A stretch of 32,350 nt of DNA from NCBI GenBank assembly GCA_018304385.1, contig JAGVWJ010000010.1:1-32350 (forward strand), read 5' to 3'. Positions 16,314 through 22,713 of the stretch are shown here, piece by piece (the stretch's first letter is position 1; every line of letters begins with the position of its first letter). Position numbers and translations under genes: made by a program. The DNA comes from Microcaldota archaeon. Its GTDB lineage: Archaea; Micrarchaeota; Micrarchaeia; Anstonellales; Bilamarchaeaceae. The notes beneath the pieces are model-generated. The model was given only the letters and a program-made list of their open reading frames with translations, did not search any database and was not told the origin of the DNA.

Positions 16314-17078
16314 ATGTTATGCACTCGCTGTGGCGCAGAGGCCCATGATTATGGCGCAGATGGCTTAGTTTATTGTAGTAGTTGCTTATTCTATGGCATG
16401 AACAAGTCATGCTGGAAATGCAGAATGTATCTCCCAGCATCAGAATTGCAAACGTTCAATGGCCAGTTAACATGTCCTTATTGTATAATGGATCTTAGAG
16501 ATGAAAATAAACGCATTGAAGAACGTTATAAGGAAAGAGAAAAGAAAAAAGATAAATATGCAGAAGCGTATGCAACCGGCGAGCAATGCGAACGCTGTGG
16601 TCGCAATCTTAATACTGTTTTCTATTACAATGGTAAAAAATTATGCTCCACATGCATGGAAGAAGAGAAGAAGGATTGGAAAACCATAGGTGGTGAGCAC
16701 CCACCAATGGGCATGTATAAAATTAAGCAGGACAAGGCAAAAAAATCAAGTATTGTTGTTGCAGTTCATAAAAAATTAAACGAGTTTTTCGGCCATCTTG
16801 TAAAAAGATTCAGGGAAGAAGAGAAAAAAGAGGATGAAAAGAGCGAACAAACAAGAAAAGAAAAAGAAAAAACAAGGCTAGAAGAAAAATTCGGCCAGAT
16901 GAAAGATAAAGTATTTTTAGAACGACTGCCGAAGGCAAGTGAAAAGATTGAAAAATATAAAATCGAAGAACCAGACAAACTTCCAAAGATAAAAAAAGGT
17001 AGAAAGAGAAAGGATAAAAAAGAAAAAGGAAAAAAACTTGGTTTTGAAAAGTTTTCTGATTCAAATAGTAGAAACTAA
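16314..17078 (+). CDS. Zinc-ribbon protein with charged C-terminal tail
   Basis: 254 residues, no named family. Cysteine pairs form three or four zinc-ribbon-like modules: CTRC and CSSC near residues 3-24, CWKC and CPYC near 33-57, then CERC and CSTC near 94-117. From residue about 140 the protein is almost entirely Lys/Glu, probably a long helix or disordered tail, ending basic. No membrane segment. A TATA-like TATATAATTTATA sits about 16-20 bp before ATG 16314, so the mRNA is likely leaderless or nearly so. Zinc ribbons plus a basic tail suggest RNA, DNA or ribosome binding; inference. Confidence 0.8.
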   Translation: MLCTRCGAEAHDYGADGLVYCSSCLFYGMNKSCWKCRMYLPASELQTFNGQLTCPYCIMDLRDENKRIEERYKEREKKKDKYAEAYATGEQCERCGRNLNTVFYYNGKKLCSTCMEEEKKDWKTIGGEHPPMGMYKIKQDKAKKSSIVVAVHKKLNEFFGHLVKRFREEEKKEDEKSEQTRKEKEKTRLEEKFGQMKDKVFLERLPKASEKIEKYKIEEPDKLPKIKKGRKRKDKKEKGKKLGFEKFSDSNSRN

Positions 17079-17100
17079 TGCGATAAGTAGGACATTAAAC

Positions 17101-17200
17101 GACCGACGCGAGCAACGCGAGCGCAATTATTTTCTGCGGAAAATAATGCGCATTGACAACCTTTTTGGTTGTCAATTGCGTCTTGACGCTATAGTACATT
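17101..17200 (+). repeat. Hairpin-rich intergenic sequence, possible expanded relative of the CGACG element
   Basis: Starts GACCGACGCG like copy D (GACCGACGAT). It contains two strong hairpins: about 17121-17151 (GCGCAATTATTTTC region with GAAAATAATGCGC) and ATTGACAACC/GGTTGTCAAT (17152-17161 with 17167-17176). After GACG it continues CTATAG and ATAAG as in copies A and B. The relation to the family is tentative. Confidence 0.45.
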
Positions 17201-17222
17201 TTTATAAGCATAATATATTGAA

Positions 17223-17261
17223 GTTAGAGCGAATAGGTGCAATGCACCGTGTTAGAGCGAA
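17223..17261 (+). repeat. Direct repeat flanking a small hairpin
   Basis: GTTAGAGCGAA occurs at 17223-17233 and again at 17251-17261; between them is GGTGC-AAT-GCACC. A TATA-like TTTTTATAAG lies about 20 bp upstream (near 17200). It could be a small transcript or a regulator-binding site ahead of the GINS operon; unresolved. Confidence 0.45.
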
Positions 17262-17346
17262 CAATAGAGATATTAGTTTGAGAAGTTGACTTATACAATA
17301 GTTAGCTTTTTTAATAGAACAGACATATATCTTATGCTTTTAAGGC

Positions 17347-17410
17347 AATGAGCCTTGAGCCGTGGGCAGTGAGCAAACGTTGGCTCAATGCTCAAGGCCG
17401 AAGGCTCAAG
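17347..17410. repeat. Heptamer repeat cluster, four forward and four inverted units
   Basis: Forward units AATGAGC, CTTGAGC, CGTGGGC, AGTGAGC (17347-17374), centre AAACGTTG, then reverse units GCTCAAT, GCTCAAG, GCCGAAG, GCTCAAG (17383-17410). The two arms form an imperfect palindrome. It lies directly before the GINS start codon and is the source of a false in-frame N-terminal extension of that gene. Confidence 0.82.
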
Positions 17411-17422
17411 GCAGTTGATATT

Positions 17423-17932
17423 ATGATTTCTTATTCTTATCTTCGTGAAATTCAGAAAAAAGAGGTAGAGTCAGCTGCATTAACAAAGTTAGATGGTAGC
17501 TTCTATGAGCAGGTTGCAGAATTCTTAAAAAAGAAAAAAGAAGAGGCATTATCTACAAATTCTATTCTTTCTATAAAGGAATATGAAAACATAAAGAAGG
17601 TTGTAATTTCTATTCAAAGTAAAAGAGAGGAGAAATTATTTTTACTATCGCTTCGAGGTCAGGCAGTTGATGGCTTGACAGAAAGTGAGAGAACGTTATT
17701 TGAAAATATCTCTACTACTGTGCAAAAATACCGCGATAATGTGTTTGAGGTTTTATCAAAGGAAGGTCATGATGCTCCTAGGATCAAAAAGATAAAAATA
17801 GTGAAAGATGTGGAGCAGTATAAAGGATTGGATAATAACGTTTATGGTCCATTTAAAACAGGTGAAGAGGCTTTACTACCAATGCAAGAAGTAGAATGGT
17901 TGCTTAAGTCACACCTAGCCGAGTTATTATAG
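17423..17932 (+). CDS. GINS complex subunit, Gins51/15-like
   Basis: 169 residues. Archaeal DNA replication factor that joins MCM helicase and Cdc45/RecJ at the fork. N-terminal helical A-domain pattern: SYLREIQKKEVESAALTKLD followed by GSFYEQVAEFLKKK, then a helix ending in ERTLFENI. The C-terminal B-domain reads IKIVKDVEQYKGLDNNVYGP followed by F. The A-then-B order marks the Gins51 type. The frame is open back to ATG 17348, but the extra 25 codons are made of heptamer repeat, so I start at ATG 17423. It heads the string leading to L44e and S27e, the usual archaeal neighbours. Confidence 0.85.
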   Translation: MISYSYLREIQKKEVESAALTKLDGSFYEQVAEFLKKKKEEALSTNSILSIKEYENIKKVVISIQSKREEKLFLLSLRGQAVDGLTESERTLFENISTTVQKYRDNVFEVLSKEGHDAPRIKKIKIVKDVEQYKGLDNNVYGPFKTGEEALLPMQEVEWLLKSHLAELL

Positions 17933-18006
17933 AGGTTTTATAAACCCTACGTCGTACTATCTATTTACAACTTTTATAAGATTTATATGCCCAGAGATGA
18001 TTATGT

Positions 18007-18288
18007 ATGAAATTTCCAAAAGAGATTAAGACATACTGTCCATTTTGCAGAAAACATCACCCACACAAGGTAAAAGTAGCCAGCAAAAGCAAGGCAAGAA
18101 CAATGGCAGAAGGTAATCGTGCGCACAATCGCAGTTTAGAAGGCCATGGCGGTAAGCGAGCTGGTGAAAAAACAGTAAAAAAACAGGGAAAAAGGCAAAA
18201 GCTCGTATTAGAATGTTCAAGCTGTAAGAAAAAGCACGAAAAGGTTCTTTCTGGAAGAACAATGAAGAAAGTGGAATTGAAATCATAA
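18007..18288 (+). CDS. rpl44e: 50S ribosomal protein L44e
   Basis: 93 residues, full length for the family. Zinc-binding cysteines C11 and C14 (YCPFCRKHHPHKV) pair with C70 and C73 (LECSSCKKKHEKVL). The intervening segment is basic with GGKRAGEKTVKKQGKRQKL. It binds near the tRNA exit site of the large subunit. A TATA-like TTTTATAAG lies about 35 bp upstream. It precedes rps27e, as in most archaea, but here the two are separated by 239 bp of repeats and hairpins instead of the usual few bases. Confidence 0.96.
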   Translation: MKFPKEIKTYCPFCRKHHPHKVKVASKSKARTMAEGNRAHNRSLEGHGGKRAGEKTVKKQGKRQKLVLECSSCKKKHEKVLSGRTMKKVELKS

Positions 18289-18294
18289 GTTGGC

Positions 18295-18322
18295 CATGGG
18301 CAATGAGCCCTGAGCTTTGGGT
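18295..18322 (+). repeat. Heptamer repeat, four units
   Basis: CATGGGC, AATGAGC, CCTGAGC, TTTGGGT in perfect register, just after the L44e stop codon. Confidence 0.8.
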
Positions 18323-18417
18323 AAGTTCGTCTAGAGTTCCCAGTTGGAGAACATGAAATAAGGCTTCATAGATCCAGAGACCTGCGGTCTCTAGCTCTTC
18401 AAGAAAATCTTGAAGAA
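18323..18417 (+). other. Hairpin-rich spacer between L44e and S27e genes
   Basis: Two strong hairpins: AGAGACC-TGC-GGTCTCT (about 18376-18392) and CTTCAAGA-AAA-TCTTGAAG (about 18397-18415), plus a weaker ATGAA/TTCAT stem-loop near 18351-18369. They sit between the heptamer repeat and CGACG copy A. It could attenuate or process the ribosomal-protein mRNA. No RNA family recognised. Confidence 0.5.
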
Positions 18418-18520
18418 CGGTCGACGCGGCATAAGAAAAACAATATACCGCGTCACTATAGAAAATATAGGTAAACGACGGATACGTAATAAAGAGAAAT
18501 CAGAAGGAAAATATAGTTGG
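18418..18520 (+). repeat. CGACG element, copy A
   Basis: Hairpin GACGCGG (18423-18429) with CCGCGTC (18448-18454), loop 18 nt, then CACTATAGAAAATATAG, AACGACGG, AAAGAGAAATCAGAAGG and ATAGTTGG. The end lies 8 bp before the S27e start codon, and the last block ATAGTTGG is shared with copy B. Confidence 0.82.
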
Positions 18521-18527
18521 TGAAAAC

Positions 18528-18692
18528 ATGAGTGGAAAATTTTTAAGGGTAAAATGTAAATGTGGGACTGAGCAAACGCTGTTTAGCCATGTTACTTCTT
18601 CTATAACCTGTACTTCTTGTAATGTCGCTTTAGCAGAGCCCAGTGGTGGAGAAGCAGTAATTTTTGGGAAAATCATTAAAGAGGCTGGCTAA
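18528..18692 (+). CDS. rps27e: 30S ribosomal protein S27e
   Basis: 54 residues (MSGKFLRVKCKCGTEQTLFS onward, ending FGKIIKEAG). Zinc-ribbon of the small ribosomal subunit: first pair KCKCG, second pair TCTSCN, then LAEPSGGEA. The first cysteine pair is spaced CxC, one residue shorter than the usual CxxC. The start ATG 18528 is preceded by GGTG. The stop TAA is followed with no gap by the TTG start of aIF2-alpha. It lies directly downstream of CGACG copy A, which may therefore be in its mRNA leader. Confidence 0.95.
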   Translation: MSGKFLRVKCKCGTEQTLFSHVTSSITCTSCNVALAEPSGGEAVIFGKIIKEAG

Positions 18693-19436
18693 TTGGATCT
18701 TCCAGAGCAAGATGAGCTTGTTATTGCTATAATAAAAAAGATTCTTCCATACGGAGCATTTTGTAGTCTACCAGAATATAATATAGAGGCATTTTTACAT
18801 GTTAGTGAGGTTGCCCCACGTTGGATAAAAAATATCCATGAATTTATATCTGAAGGCCAGCGCTTAGTTGTAAAAGTATATCACGTGGATAAGCAAAAGA
18901 ACCAGGTTGATGTTTCTTTAAAACGCGTAAGTGAAGAAGAGAAAAGGAAAAAGCAGGAGCAGGTTAGCCTAGACAAAAGGGCAGAAAAACTTTTAGAGGT
19001 TTCAATATCTGAATCAAAGGTCAAGCTTGATTATGAAACTGTTAAGAAAACAATTATTGATCATTTTGGAGATTTGTTTAGCTGTTTTCAATCTGCATTT
19101 GATGATGAAAAAAACATTAATGATTTAGATGTTCCGCAAAGCTTGAAGAATGCAATCATTGAAGTTGCTAAGAAAAATATAAAAAAGGCAGTTATTGAAA
19201 TCTCTGGAATAGCAAGTATTACATGTTATGATAGCGATGGTATAGATAAAATAAAAGAAATGCTTAATTTGGGCAAGAATATTTCTGTTACTTATCTGGG
19301 CGCGCCAAGGTATAAATTTTCTGTTACTAGTGATAACTATAAAAGCGCAGAAAAATCATTGGCTAGTGCAATAGAGCATATAAAAAGTTTTGCAGATAAA
19401 AGCAATTGTGATTTTAGCTTTGAGCGGAGCGAGTGA
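18693..19436 (+). CDS. Translation initiation factor aIF2, alpha subunit
   Basis: 247 residues. Part of the heterotrimer that brings initiator tRNA to the small subunit. N-terminal S1 domain at residues 8-77 (ELVIAIIKKILPYGAFCSLP, EAFLHVSEVAPRWIKNIHEF, QVDVSLKRV), then a helical domain, then an alpha/beta domain with VTYLGAPRYKFSVTSDNYKS typical of the C-terminus. Start codon TTG at 18693 abuts the S27e stop, implying translational coupling. Length is slightly below the usual 260-275. Serine 51-region regulation known in eukaryotes is not assessed here. Confidence 0.95.
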   Translation: MDLPEQDELVIAIIKKILPYGAFCSLPEYNIEAFLHVSEVAPRWIKNIHEFISEGQRLVVKVYHVDKQKNQVDVSLKRVSEEEKRKKQEQVSLDKRAEKLLEVSISESKVKLDYETVKKTIIDHFGDLFSCFQSAFDDEKNINDLDVPQSLKNAIIEVAKKNIKKAVIEISGIASITCYDSDGIDKIKEMLNLGKNISVTYLGAPRYKFSVTSDNYKSAEKSLASAIEHIKSFADKSNCDFSFERSE

Positions 19437-19437
19437 A

Positions 19438-19614
19438 ATGAAAAAAATGAGATTTTGTGTTGTTTGTAAAAAATACACGCTTGAAAGAATTCACTGTGAG
19501 CGCAATTCTCTCTCTGCACATCCTGCGCCATTTAAACCAGAAGATGTTTACGGTGATTTTAGAAGGGTTATGAAGGGTTTTAATATTACAAAGAATGATA
19601 GATATGCAATATAA
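19438..19614 (+). CDS. nop10: Nop10, H/ACA ribonucleoprotein protein
   Basis: 58 residues. A component of H/ACA RNPs that guide pseudouridylation of rRNA. It shows the family pattern RFCVVCKKYTLERIHC followed by SAHPAPFKPEDVYGDFRRVM. ATG 19438 overlaps closely with the aIF2-alpha stop (19434-19436); an alternative in-frame ATG lies at 19447. Upstream in-frame codons to 19390 overlap aIF2-alpha and are not used. The gene order aIF2-alpha, Nop10, PAC2 is typical for archaea. Confidence 0.94.
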   Translation: MKKMRFCVVCKKYTLERIHCERNSLSAHPAPFKPEDVYGDFRRVMKGFNITKNDRYAI

Positions 19615-19623
19615 GGTGAAAAT

Positions 19624-20385
19624 TTGAGAGAAACTATTATTATAGAAAAAGAAAAGATAAAAGTTAAGAAAGGTGTTCTAGTTGTTGGTCTACCTGGTAT
19701 AGGACTCATAGGGCGAGTGGTAGGCAGATATTTAGCAGAAGAACTTAAAGGAAAGAAGATTGCAGATTTATATTCTCCTCATTTTCCGCATCAGGTTTTT
19801 ATGACTAAAAAAGGTGGTCTTAGATTAATTAATAATCGATTTTACTGGGTTAAGGGGAAGAAATATGATTTAATTGTTCTTACTGGGGACATACAAGCAA
19901 TGTCTACTGTTGGGCAATATGAAGTAGCTAGCGCAATAATAGAATATTCAAAGCGCATTGGCATTAATCTTATTGTTACTGTTGGGGGGTATAGCACTGG
20001 TCGCGTAAACGAACATCGCAAAATTTTTGCTGTTACAACCTCTAAATCGCTATTATCTAGATTTAAGAAACTCGGTGTTGTATTTGGCGAGGCGCGCGGT
20101 AGTATTGTTGGTGCAGCAGGTTTGCTTCCTGCAATGGGCAAGTTGCAAGGCGTACATGGTATATGTGTTATGGGAGAGACCCATGGCGGCTATGTGGATG
20201 TTACTGCAGCCAAAAATATTGTTGAGTTATTATCTACTTACTTAGACTTTGAAATAGACCTTAAGAAACTAGAAGAAAAGGCTAAGGAAAGCGAAAAGGT
20301 ACTAAAGAAAATAGAAGAGGAAGTACAAAGAAGCATGATAGCACCTTACGAGCCAGGTAAGAAAGGCGTTTCTTATATTCGTTAG
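19624..20385 (+). CDS. PAC2-family protein (proteasome assembly chaperone-like, COG2047)
   Basis: 253 residues. Family pattern: VVGLPGIGLIGRVVGRYLAE near residue 21, then VLTGDIQAMSTVGQYEVA near 85, GGYSTGRV near 124, GAAGLLPAMGKLQGVHGICV near 160 and MGETHGGYVD. A charged coiled C-terminal helix follows. Members are suggested to act as ATP-grasp-like proteasome assembly chaperones; in archaea the role is not settled. Start TTG 19624 is preceded by AAGGTGAAAAT. It closes the L44e-S27e-aIF2-alpha-Nop10 operon. Confidence 0.93.
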   Translation: MRETIIIEKEKIKVKKGVLVVGLPGIGLIGRVVGRYLAEELKGKKIADLYSPHFPHQVFMTKKGGLRLINNRFYWVKGKKYDLIVLTGDIQAMSTVGQYEVASAIIEYSKRIGINLIVTVGGYSTGRVNEHRKIFAVTTSKSLLSRFKKLGVVFGEARGSIVGAAGLLPAMGKLQGVHGICVMGETHGGYVDVTAAKNIVELLSTYLDFEIDLKKLEEKAKESEKVLKKIEEEVQRSMIAPYEPGKKGVSYIR

Positions 20386-20427
20386 GTTTTTATTTGTTCT
20401 TTTCCTATATTCAAAGGGAGGTCTTAT

Positions 20428-20670
20428 ATGCGTGCTCAGCTTTCGGCTGAAATGCTTATTCTAATTGTAGTTATTCTTGCGATCGTTGCGCTAGTGGCAT
20501 CGCAATTAACTAAAACAACAGAAAAAACTGGTAAAAGCATTGAAACGCAAAGCGATATAATTGTTAATCGTTCTGAGGCAGCAGTTAAAGGCAAACCTGG
20601 CGAGTTTTGTAATGATGATATTCAATGCTTATCTGGTTATTGTGATAAGGATAATTTTAAATGTCAGTAA
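20428..20670 (+). CDS. Class III signal-peptide pilin-like protein with Cys-rich C-terminus
   Basis: 80 residues. Starts MRAQLSAEMLILIVVILAIV: a very short basic leader, the QxSxE processing motif, then one hydrophobic helix, as in archaeal type IV pilins cleaved by EppA/FlaK-type peptidases. The C-terminal 24 residues carry four cysteines (GEFCNDDIQCLSGYCDKDNF then KC), a compact disulfide-bonded module that is unusual for pilins. ATG 20428 is preceded by GGGAGGT. The stop overlaps the next pilin start (TAATG). Likely surface pilus subunit. Confidence 0.85.
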   Translation: MRAQLSAEMLILIVVILAIVALVASQLTKTTEKTGKSIETQSDIIVNRSEAAVKGKPGEFCNDDIQCLSGYCDKDNFKCQ

Positions 20671-21056
20671 TGTTTATGCGCGCTCAGCTATCATTCGAAT
20701 ATCTAATTATTGCGTTAATTGGTCTAATTCTAATTTCAATATCAATATTTGCTTTAAATAAAATAAGATCAAACGCAGATAACTCTTATGAGAATGTTAA
20801 ATTTAAAGCAATGAAAGAGGATTTTTTTAATATGGTTGATGAGATTTGCGCACTTGGCAATGGGAATAGTAAAGCGATTAATCTTGCGCAGCAAATAACA
20901 ATACAATCCGATTCGCGTAATAATATTTTCTTTTTAACTATCTCGAACAATAGAAATTCTGCTGCACACGAAACAAGTTGCGAAATAGATATTAATGGAC
21001 AGTTTGATAGCGAGATTACAATAGCGAATGATAATGGAAAAATAATAAATAAATAA
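20670..21056 (+). CDS. Class III signal-peptide pilin-like protein
   Basis: 128 residues from ATG 20670, or 126 from ATG 20676 (MRAQLSFEYLIIALIGLILI). QxSxE motif followed by a single hydrophobic helix, then an extracellular beta-rich domain with two cysteines (EICALGNG and TSCEIDING). The TAATG overlap with the upstream pilin suggests coupled translation and a shared filament or a minor/major pilin pair. The frame is open further to 20661 but that would overlap the first pilin by ten bases. Confidence 0.82.
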   Translation: MFMRAQLSFEYLIIALIGLILISISIFALNKIRSNADNSYENVKFKAMKEDFFNMVDEICALGNGNSKAINLAQQITIQSDSRNNIFFLTISNNRNSAAHETSCEIDINGQFDSEITIANDNGKIINK

Positions 21057-21059
21057 AAA

Positions 21060-21164
21060 AGCCCTAGAAGAGATTTGAACTCCTAACTTCCTCCTTACAA
21101 GAGAGGCACTCTACCGATACTCGCTCTTTATAATTAGTAATAAATAGCTTTGAGTTACTAGGGC
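21060..21164 (-). tRNA. tRNA-Thr(TGT) with a D-loop intron
   Basis: Read on the minus strand: acceptor GCCCTAG (21164-21158) with CTAGGGC (21067-21061), discriminator T at 21060, D-stem ACTC/GAGT, anticodon stem CCTCT/GGAGG around CTTGTAA (anticodon TGT), variable loop AAGTT, T-stem AGGAG/CTCTT around TTCAAAT. The D-loop carries a 33-nt insertion. Once removed, the D-loop is AACGGTA. CCA is not encoded. A TATA-like CTTTAAATAG lies about 35-40 bp upstream. Confidence 0.95.
21117..21149 (-). other. D-loop intron of tRNA-Thr (33 nt)
   Basis: BHB in which the exon D-stem strand ACTC pairs with an intron copy GAGT; bulges AAA and ATC; inner hairpin GCT-A-TTTAT / ATAAA-G-AGC with loop TACTAATT. 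The intron's GAGT mimics the true D-stem strand, so precursor and mature tRNA use alternative partners for the same ACTC. Confidence 0.85.
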
Positions 21165-21255
21165 ATTATACGTAAAAAATATGTGTGAAGATAGCTATTT
21201 AAAGACTTGTTAGGATAGAATATTTAACTATTTTTACTACTTTAGAGGTTTTAAT

Positions 21256-21408
21256 ATGGGTAAGTTTCCTGAAGCAGATGCTCGCATAATGCAGTTTGTT
21301 GTTTGCAGACGATGCAAGTCTAGAAATAAGAAGACATTGGATAAATGCAGAAAATGCGGATCTGTTTTCCTTAGGCCAAAAAGAAAGGACATAAAGGCTA
21401 AGAAATAG
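21256..21408 (+). CDS. rpl40e: 50S ribosomal protein L40e
   Basis: 50 residues (MGKFPEADARIMQFVVCRRC onward). Two zinc-ligand pairs: CRRC at 17-20 and CRKC at 31-34. The C-terminal tail is basic (RPKRKDIKAKK). Length and spacing match archaeal L40e, the homologue of the ribosomal part of the eukaryotic ubiquitin fusion. The gene is too short for many ORF callers. ATG 21256 is preceded by GAGGT. A TATA-like TATTTAAAG lies about 55 bp upstream. Confidence 0.95.
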   Translation: MGKFPEADARIMQFVVCRRCKSRNKKTLDKCRKCGSVFLRPKRKDIKAKK

Positions 21409-21423
21409 CATTGATAGAAGGAA

Positions 21424-22302
21424 TTACTTGCCTCGTGCAAGGGCGCTCATTGTATCAACTAGTTTTATTAGATCCTGTAAGGAAAGGCTTCCTAATTTCT
21501 TTTTTATCTCTTTTAAGAAGGAAATGTCTTTTTCGAGCAATAAGATAATTACTGTTCTTGATAATTGTTTTTTTCTAAGCGCAGCAATAAATCTAGCACG
21601 GGTTAATGGAGGTAATTTTTCCAATGCCTTTTCTGCTGTTTCATCCTTTCTGAGCGTTTTAACTACCTCTTCCAATACAACTATTTCCTGGACTATCTTT
21701 GATTCTACTTTCTCCTTTCTCTGCAATGTTTCAACAAATGCCTCTTTTGCTTTTTCCTGCTGTGTAATGGCAATTATCTCGGCTGTTGTATGCTGGTCAC
21801 TTACTTTTATTTTTGTTGGTCCGTGATAGTCTGGAGGGGTAGAATATTCTCTTTCATTTAATATTTTTTCCAGAAGGTGTGGGTCTACAACAGTATAAAT
21901 TAGCGGAGCAGCAATCATCGAGTATAAAGAATATCCAGAATGTGTACCTACTGCCTCTTCTATTTTTTTCTGTGTTTCATCTTTGATCGTTACGTTATTT
22001 GTTGTTGCTAGTTTTTCTACAGTATTTGTTTCAGGATTATAATAAGTTAAAATGTAGGTTTGTTGAGATCTTGTCTCATCCTTTGTCTCAGCGATTGTTT
22101 TTGTTCCTTCGGCTTCTTTAGTTTTTGCCTCTGCGATTATCTCTGCAGCGCCTTGTTTTTTTGTATGCTCCTCTATCATCTCTCTCCCGACAAAAAATTT
22201 TATTATATCCTCTGGAAAGAATAGCATTTTTATATCTACTAAAGGTATAATCTCTCTAAAATTATAGCTATATGTAATAGCTGCAACAAGCTTCATTGCC
22301 AT
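21424..22302 (-). CDS. Unknown alpha-helical, Lys/Glu-rich protein
   Basis: 292 residues, not recognised. Segment about 45-75 is a charged repeat-like helix (AEIIAEAKTKEAEGTKTIAE). A Thr-rich middle has YNPETNTVEKLATTNN and a hydrophobic YSLYSMIAAPLIYTVVD near 125-141. From about 175 to the end it is a long helical region with many Glu/Lys. No signal peptide. TATA-like TTTATAAATATC lies about 24 bp before ATG 22302, suggesting a leaderless mRNA. It converges with L40e. Confidence 0.75.
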   Translation of the reverse strand: MAMKLVAAITYSYNFREIIPLVDIKMLFFPEDIIKFFVGREMIEEHTKKQGAAEIIAEAKTKEAEGTKTIAETKDETRSQQTYILTYYNPETNTVEKLATTNNVTIKDETQKKIEEAVGTHSGYSLYSMIAAPLIYTVVDPHLLEKILNEREYSTPPDYHGPTKIKVSDQHTTAEIIAITQQEKAKEAFVETLQRKEKVESKIVQEIVVLEEVVKTLRKDETAEKALEKLPPLTRARFIAALRKKQLSRTVIILLLEKDISFLKEIKKKLGSLSLQDLIKLVDTMSALARGK

Positions 22303-22403
22303 AAGTTATGTTAGTAGGTGATATTTATAAATAAAATTGCAGGCCTGATTGGGTTGAGCTCAATAGCCCTTCATTTTTGTAAACAAAAATGCAGGGGACA
22401 GGA

Positions 22404-22445
22404 TTGACAGCCTTGTTGTCAAATCTTGTGCGACAGCACAAGGCT
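22404..22445 (-). other. T-loop intron of tRNA-Leu, position 59/60 (42 nt)
   Basis: Exon TTCAAA then intron AGCCTTG...CAAGGCTGTCAA then exon T and CCTGT. Strong inner pairing AGCCTTG/CAAGGCT or TTGTGC-TGTC-GCACAA. The central BHB helix is weak, so this is a relaxed motif, but the position matches the tRNA-Gln T-loop intron exactly. Confidence 0.75.
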
Positions 22446-22500
22446 TTTGAACCTGTGTAGGTACTAAACCACGGAGTCCTAAGCCCCGCGCATTTGGCCG

Positions 22501-22544
22501 CTTCAGCCACGTTCCGGTCGGTTTTTTTGTCGCCCGTCACGAGT
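22501..22544 (-). other. D-loop intron of tRNA-Leu (about 44 nt, boundaries approximate)
   Basis: Best fit uses GCAG against CTGA (three of four pairs) with bulges AGA and AGC, a relaxed BHB. The intron can fold on CGT/ACG and CGG/CCG pairs. Exon junction chosen to give a normal Leu D-loop. Confidence 0.65.
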
Positions 22545-22560
22545 CTCTGCCACCCCTGCT

Positions 22561-22644
22561 TGAAACCCTTTTAGAACGCGGATGTCGCCAAAGGCGACAT
22601 AGCGCCCATTGTTCGATGCGTCGAACAATCGGGAAAGGGTTTCA
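22561..22644 (-). ncRNA. Three-way-junction structured RNA abutting the 5' end of tRNA-Leu
   Basis: An 11-bp closing stem, TGAAACCCTTT (22561-22571) with AAAGGGTTTCA (22634-22644), encloses two perfect hairpins: ATGTCGCC-AAA-GGCGACAT (22582-22600) and ATTGTTCGA-TGCG-TCGAACAAT (22608-22629). One base separates it from tRNA-Leu. A TATA-like sequence on the minus strand near 22680 would start a transcript at about 22650, so this would be the tRNA precursor's leader, released by RNase P. No known RNA family recognised. Confidence 0.6.
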
Positions 22645-22713
22645 TCCCAAAACTCCCAGTATAACTAGAGCTAAGAGAGAAATAAAATTAGAACCCAACT
22701 TCTTAAAAATAAA

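Larger units (their letters stand above)
22390..22559 (-). tRNA. tRNA-Leu(TAG) with D-loop and T-loop introns
   Basis: Minus strand: acceptor GCAGGGG (22559-22553) with CCCCTGC (22397-22391), discriminator A. D-stem GCA/TGC, anticodon stem CGGGG/CTCCG around CTTAGGA (anticodon TAG at 22481-22479), long class II variable arm with GGT/ACC, T-stem ACAGG/CCTGT. The D-loop and the T-loop are both interrupted; removal gives D-loop GAGCGGCCAAA and T-loop TTCAAAT. A T-rich hairpin (TTTTTGT/ACAAAAA) follows the 3' end. Confidence 0.93.

Noticed and set aside
17348..17422. N-terminal extension of the GINS protein (starting MSLEPWAVSK)
   Set aside because: The extra codons are the heptamer array; GINS homology begins at ATG 17423.
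18418..18520. CGACG element as a C/D-box or H/ACA guide RNA
   Set aside because: No RTGATGA/CTGA box pair and no terminal ACA with two-hairpin layout; blocks conserved are of different kind.
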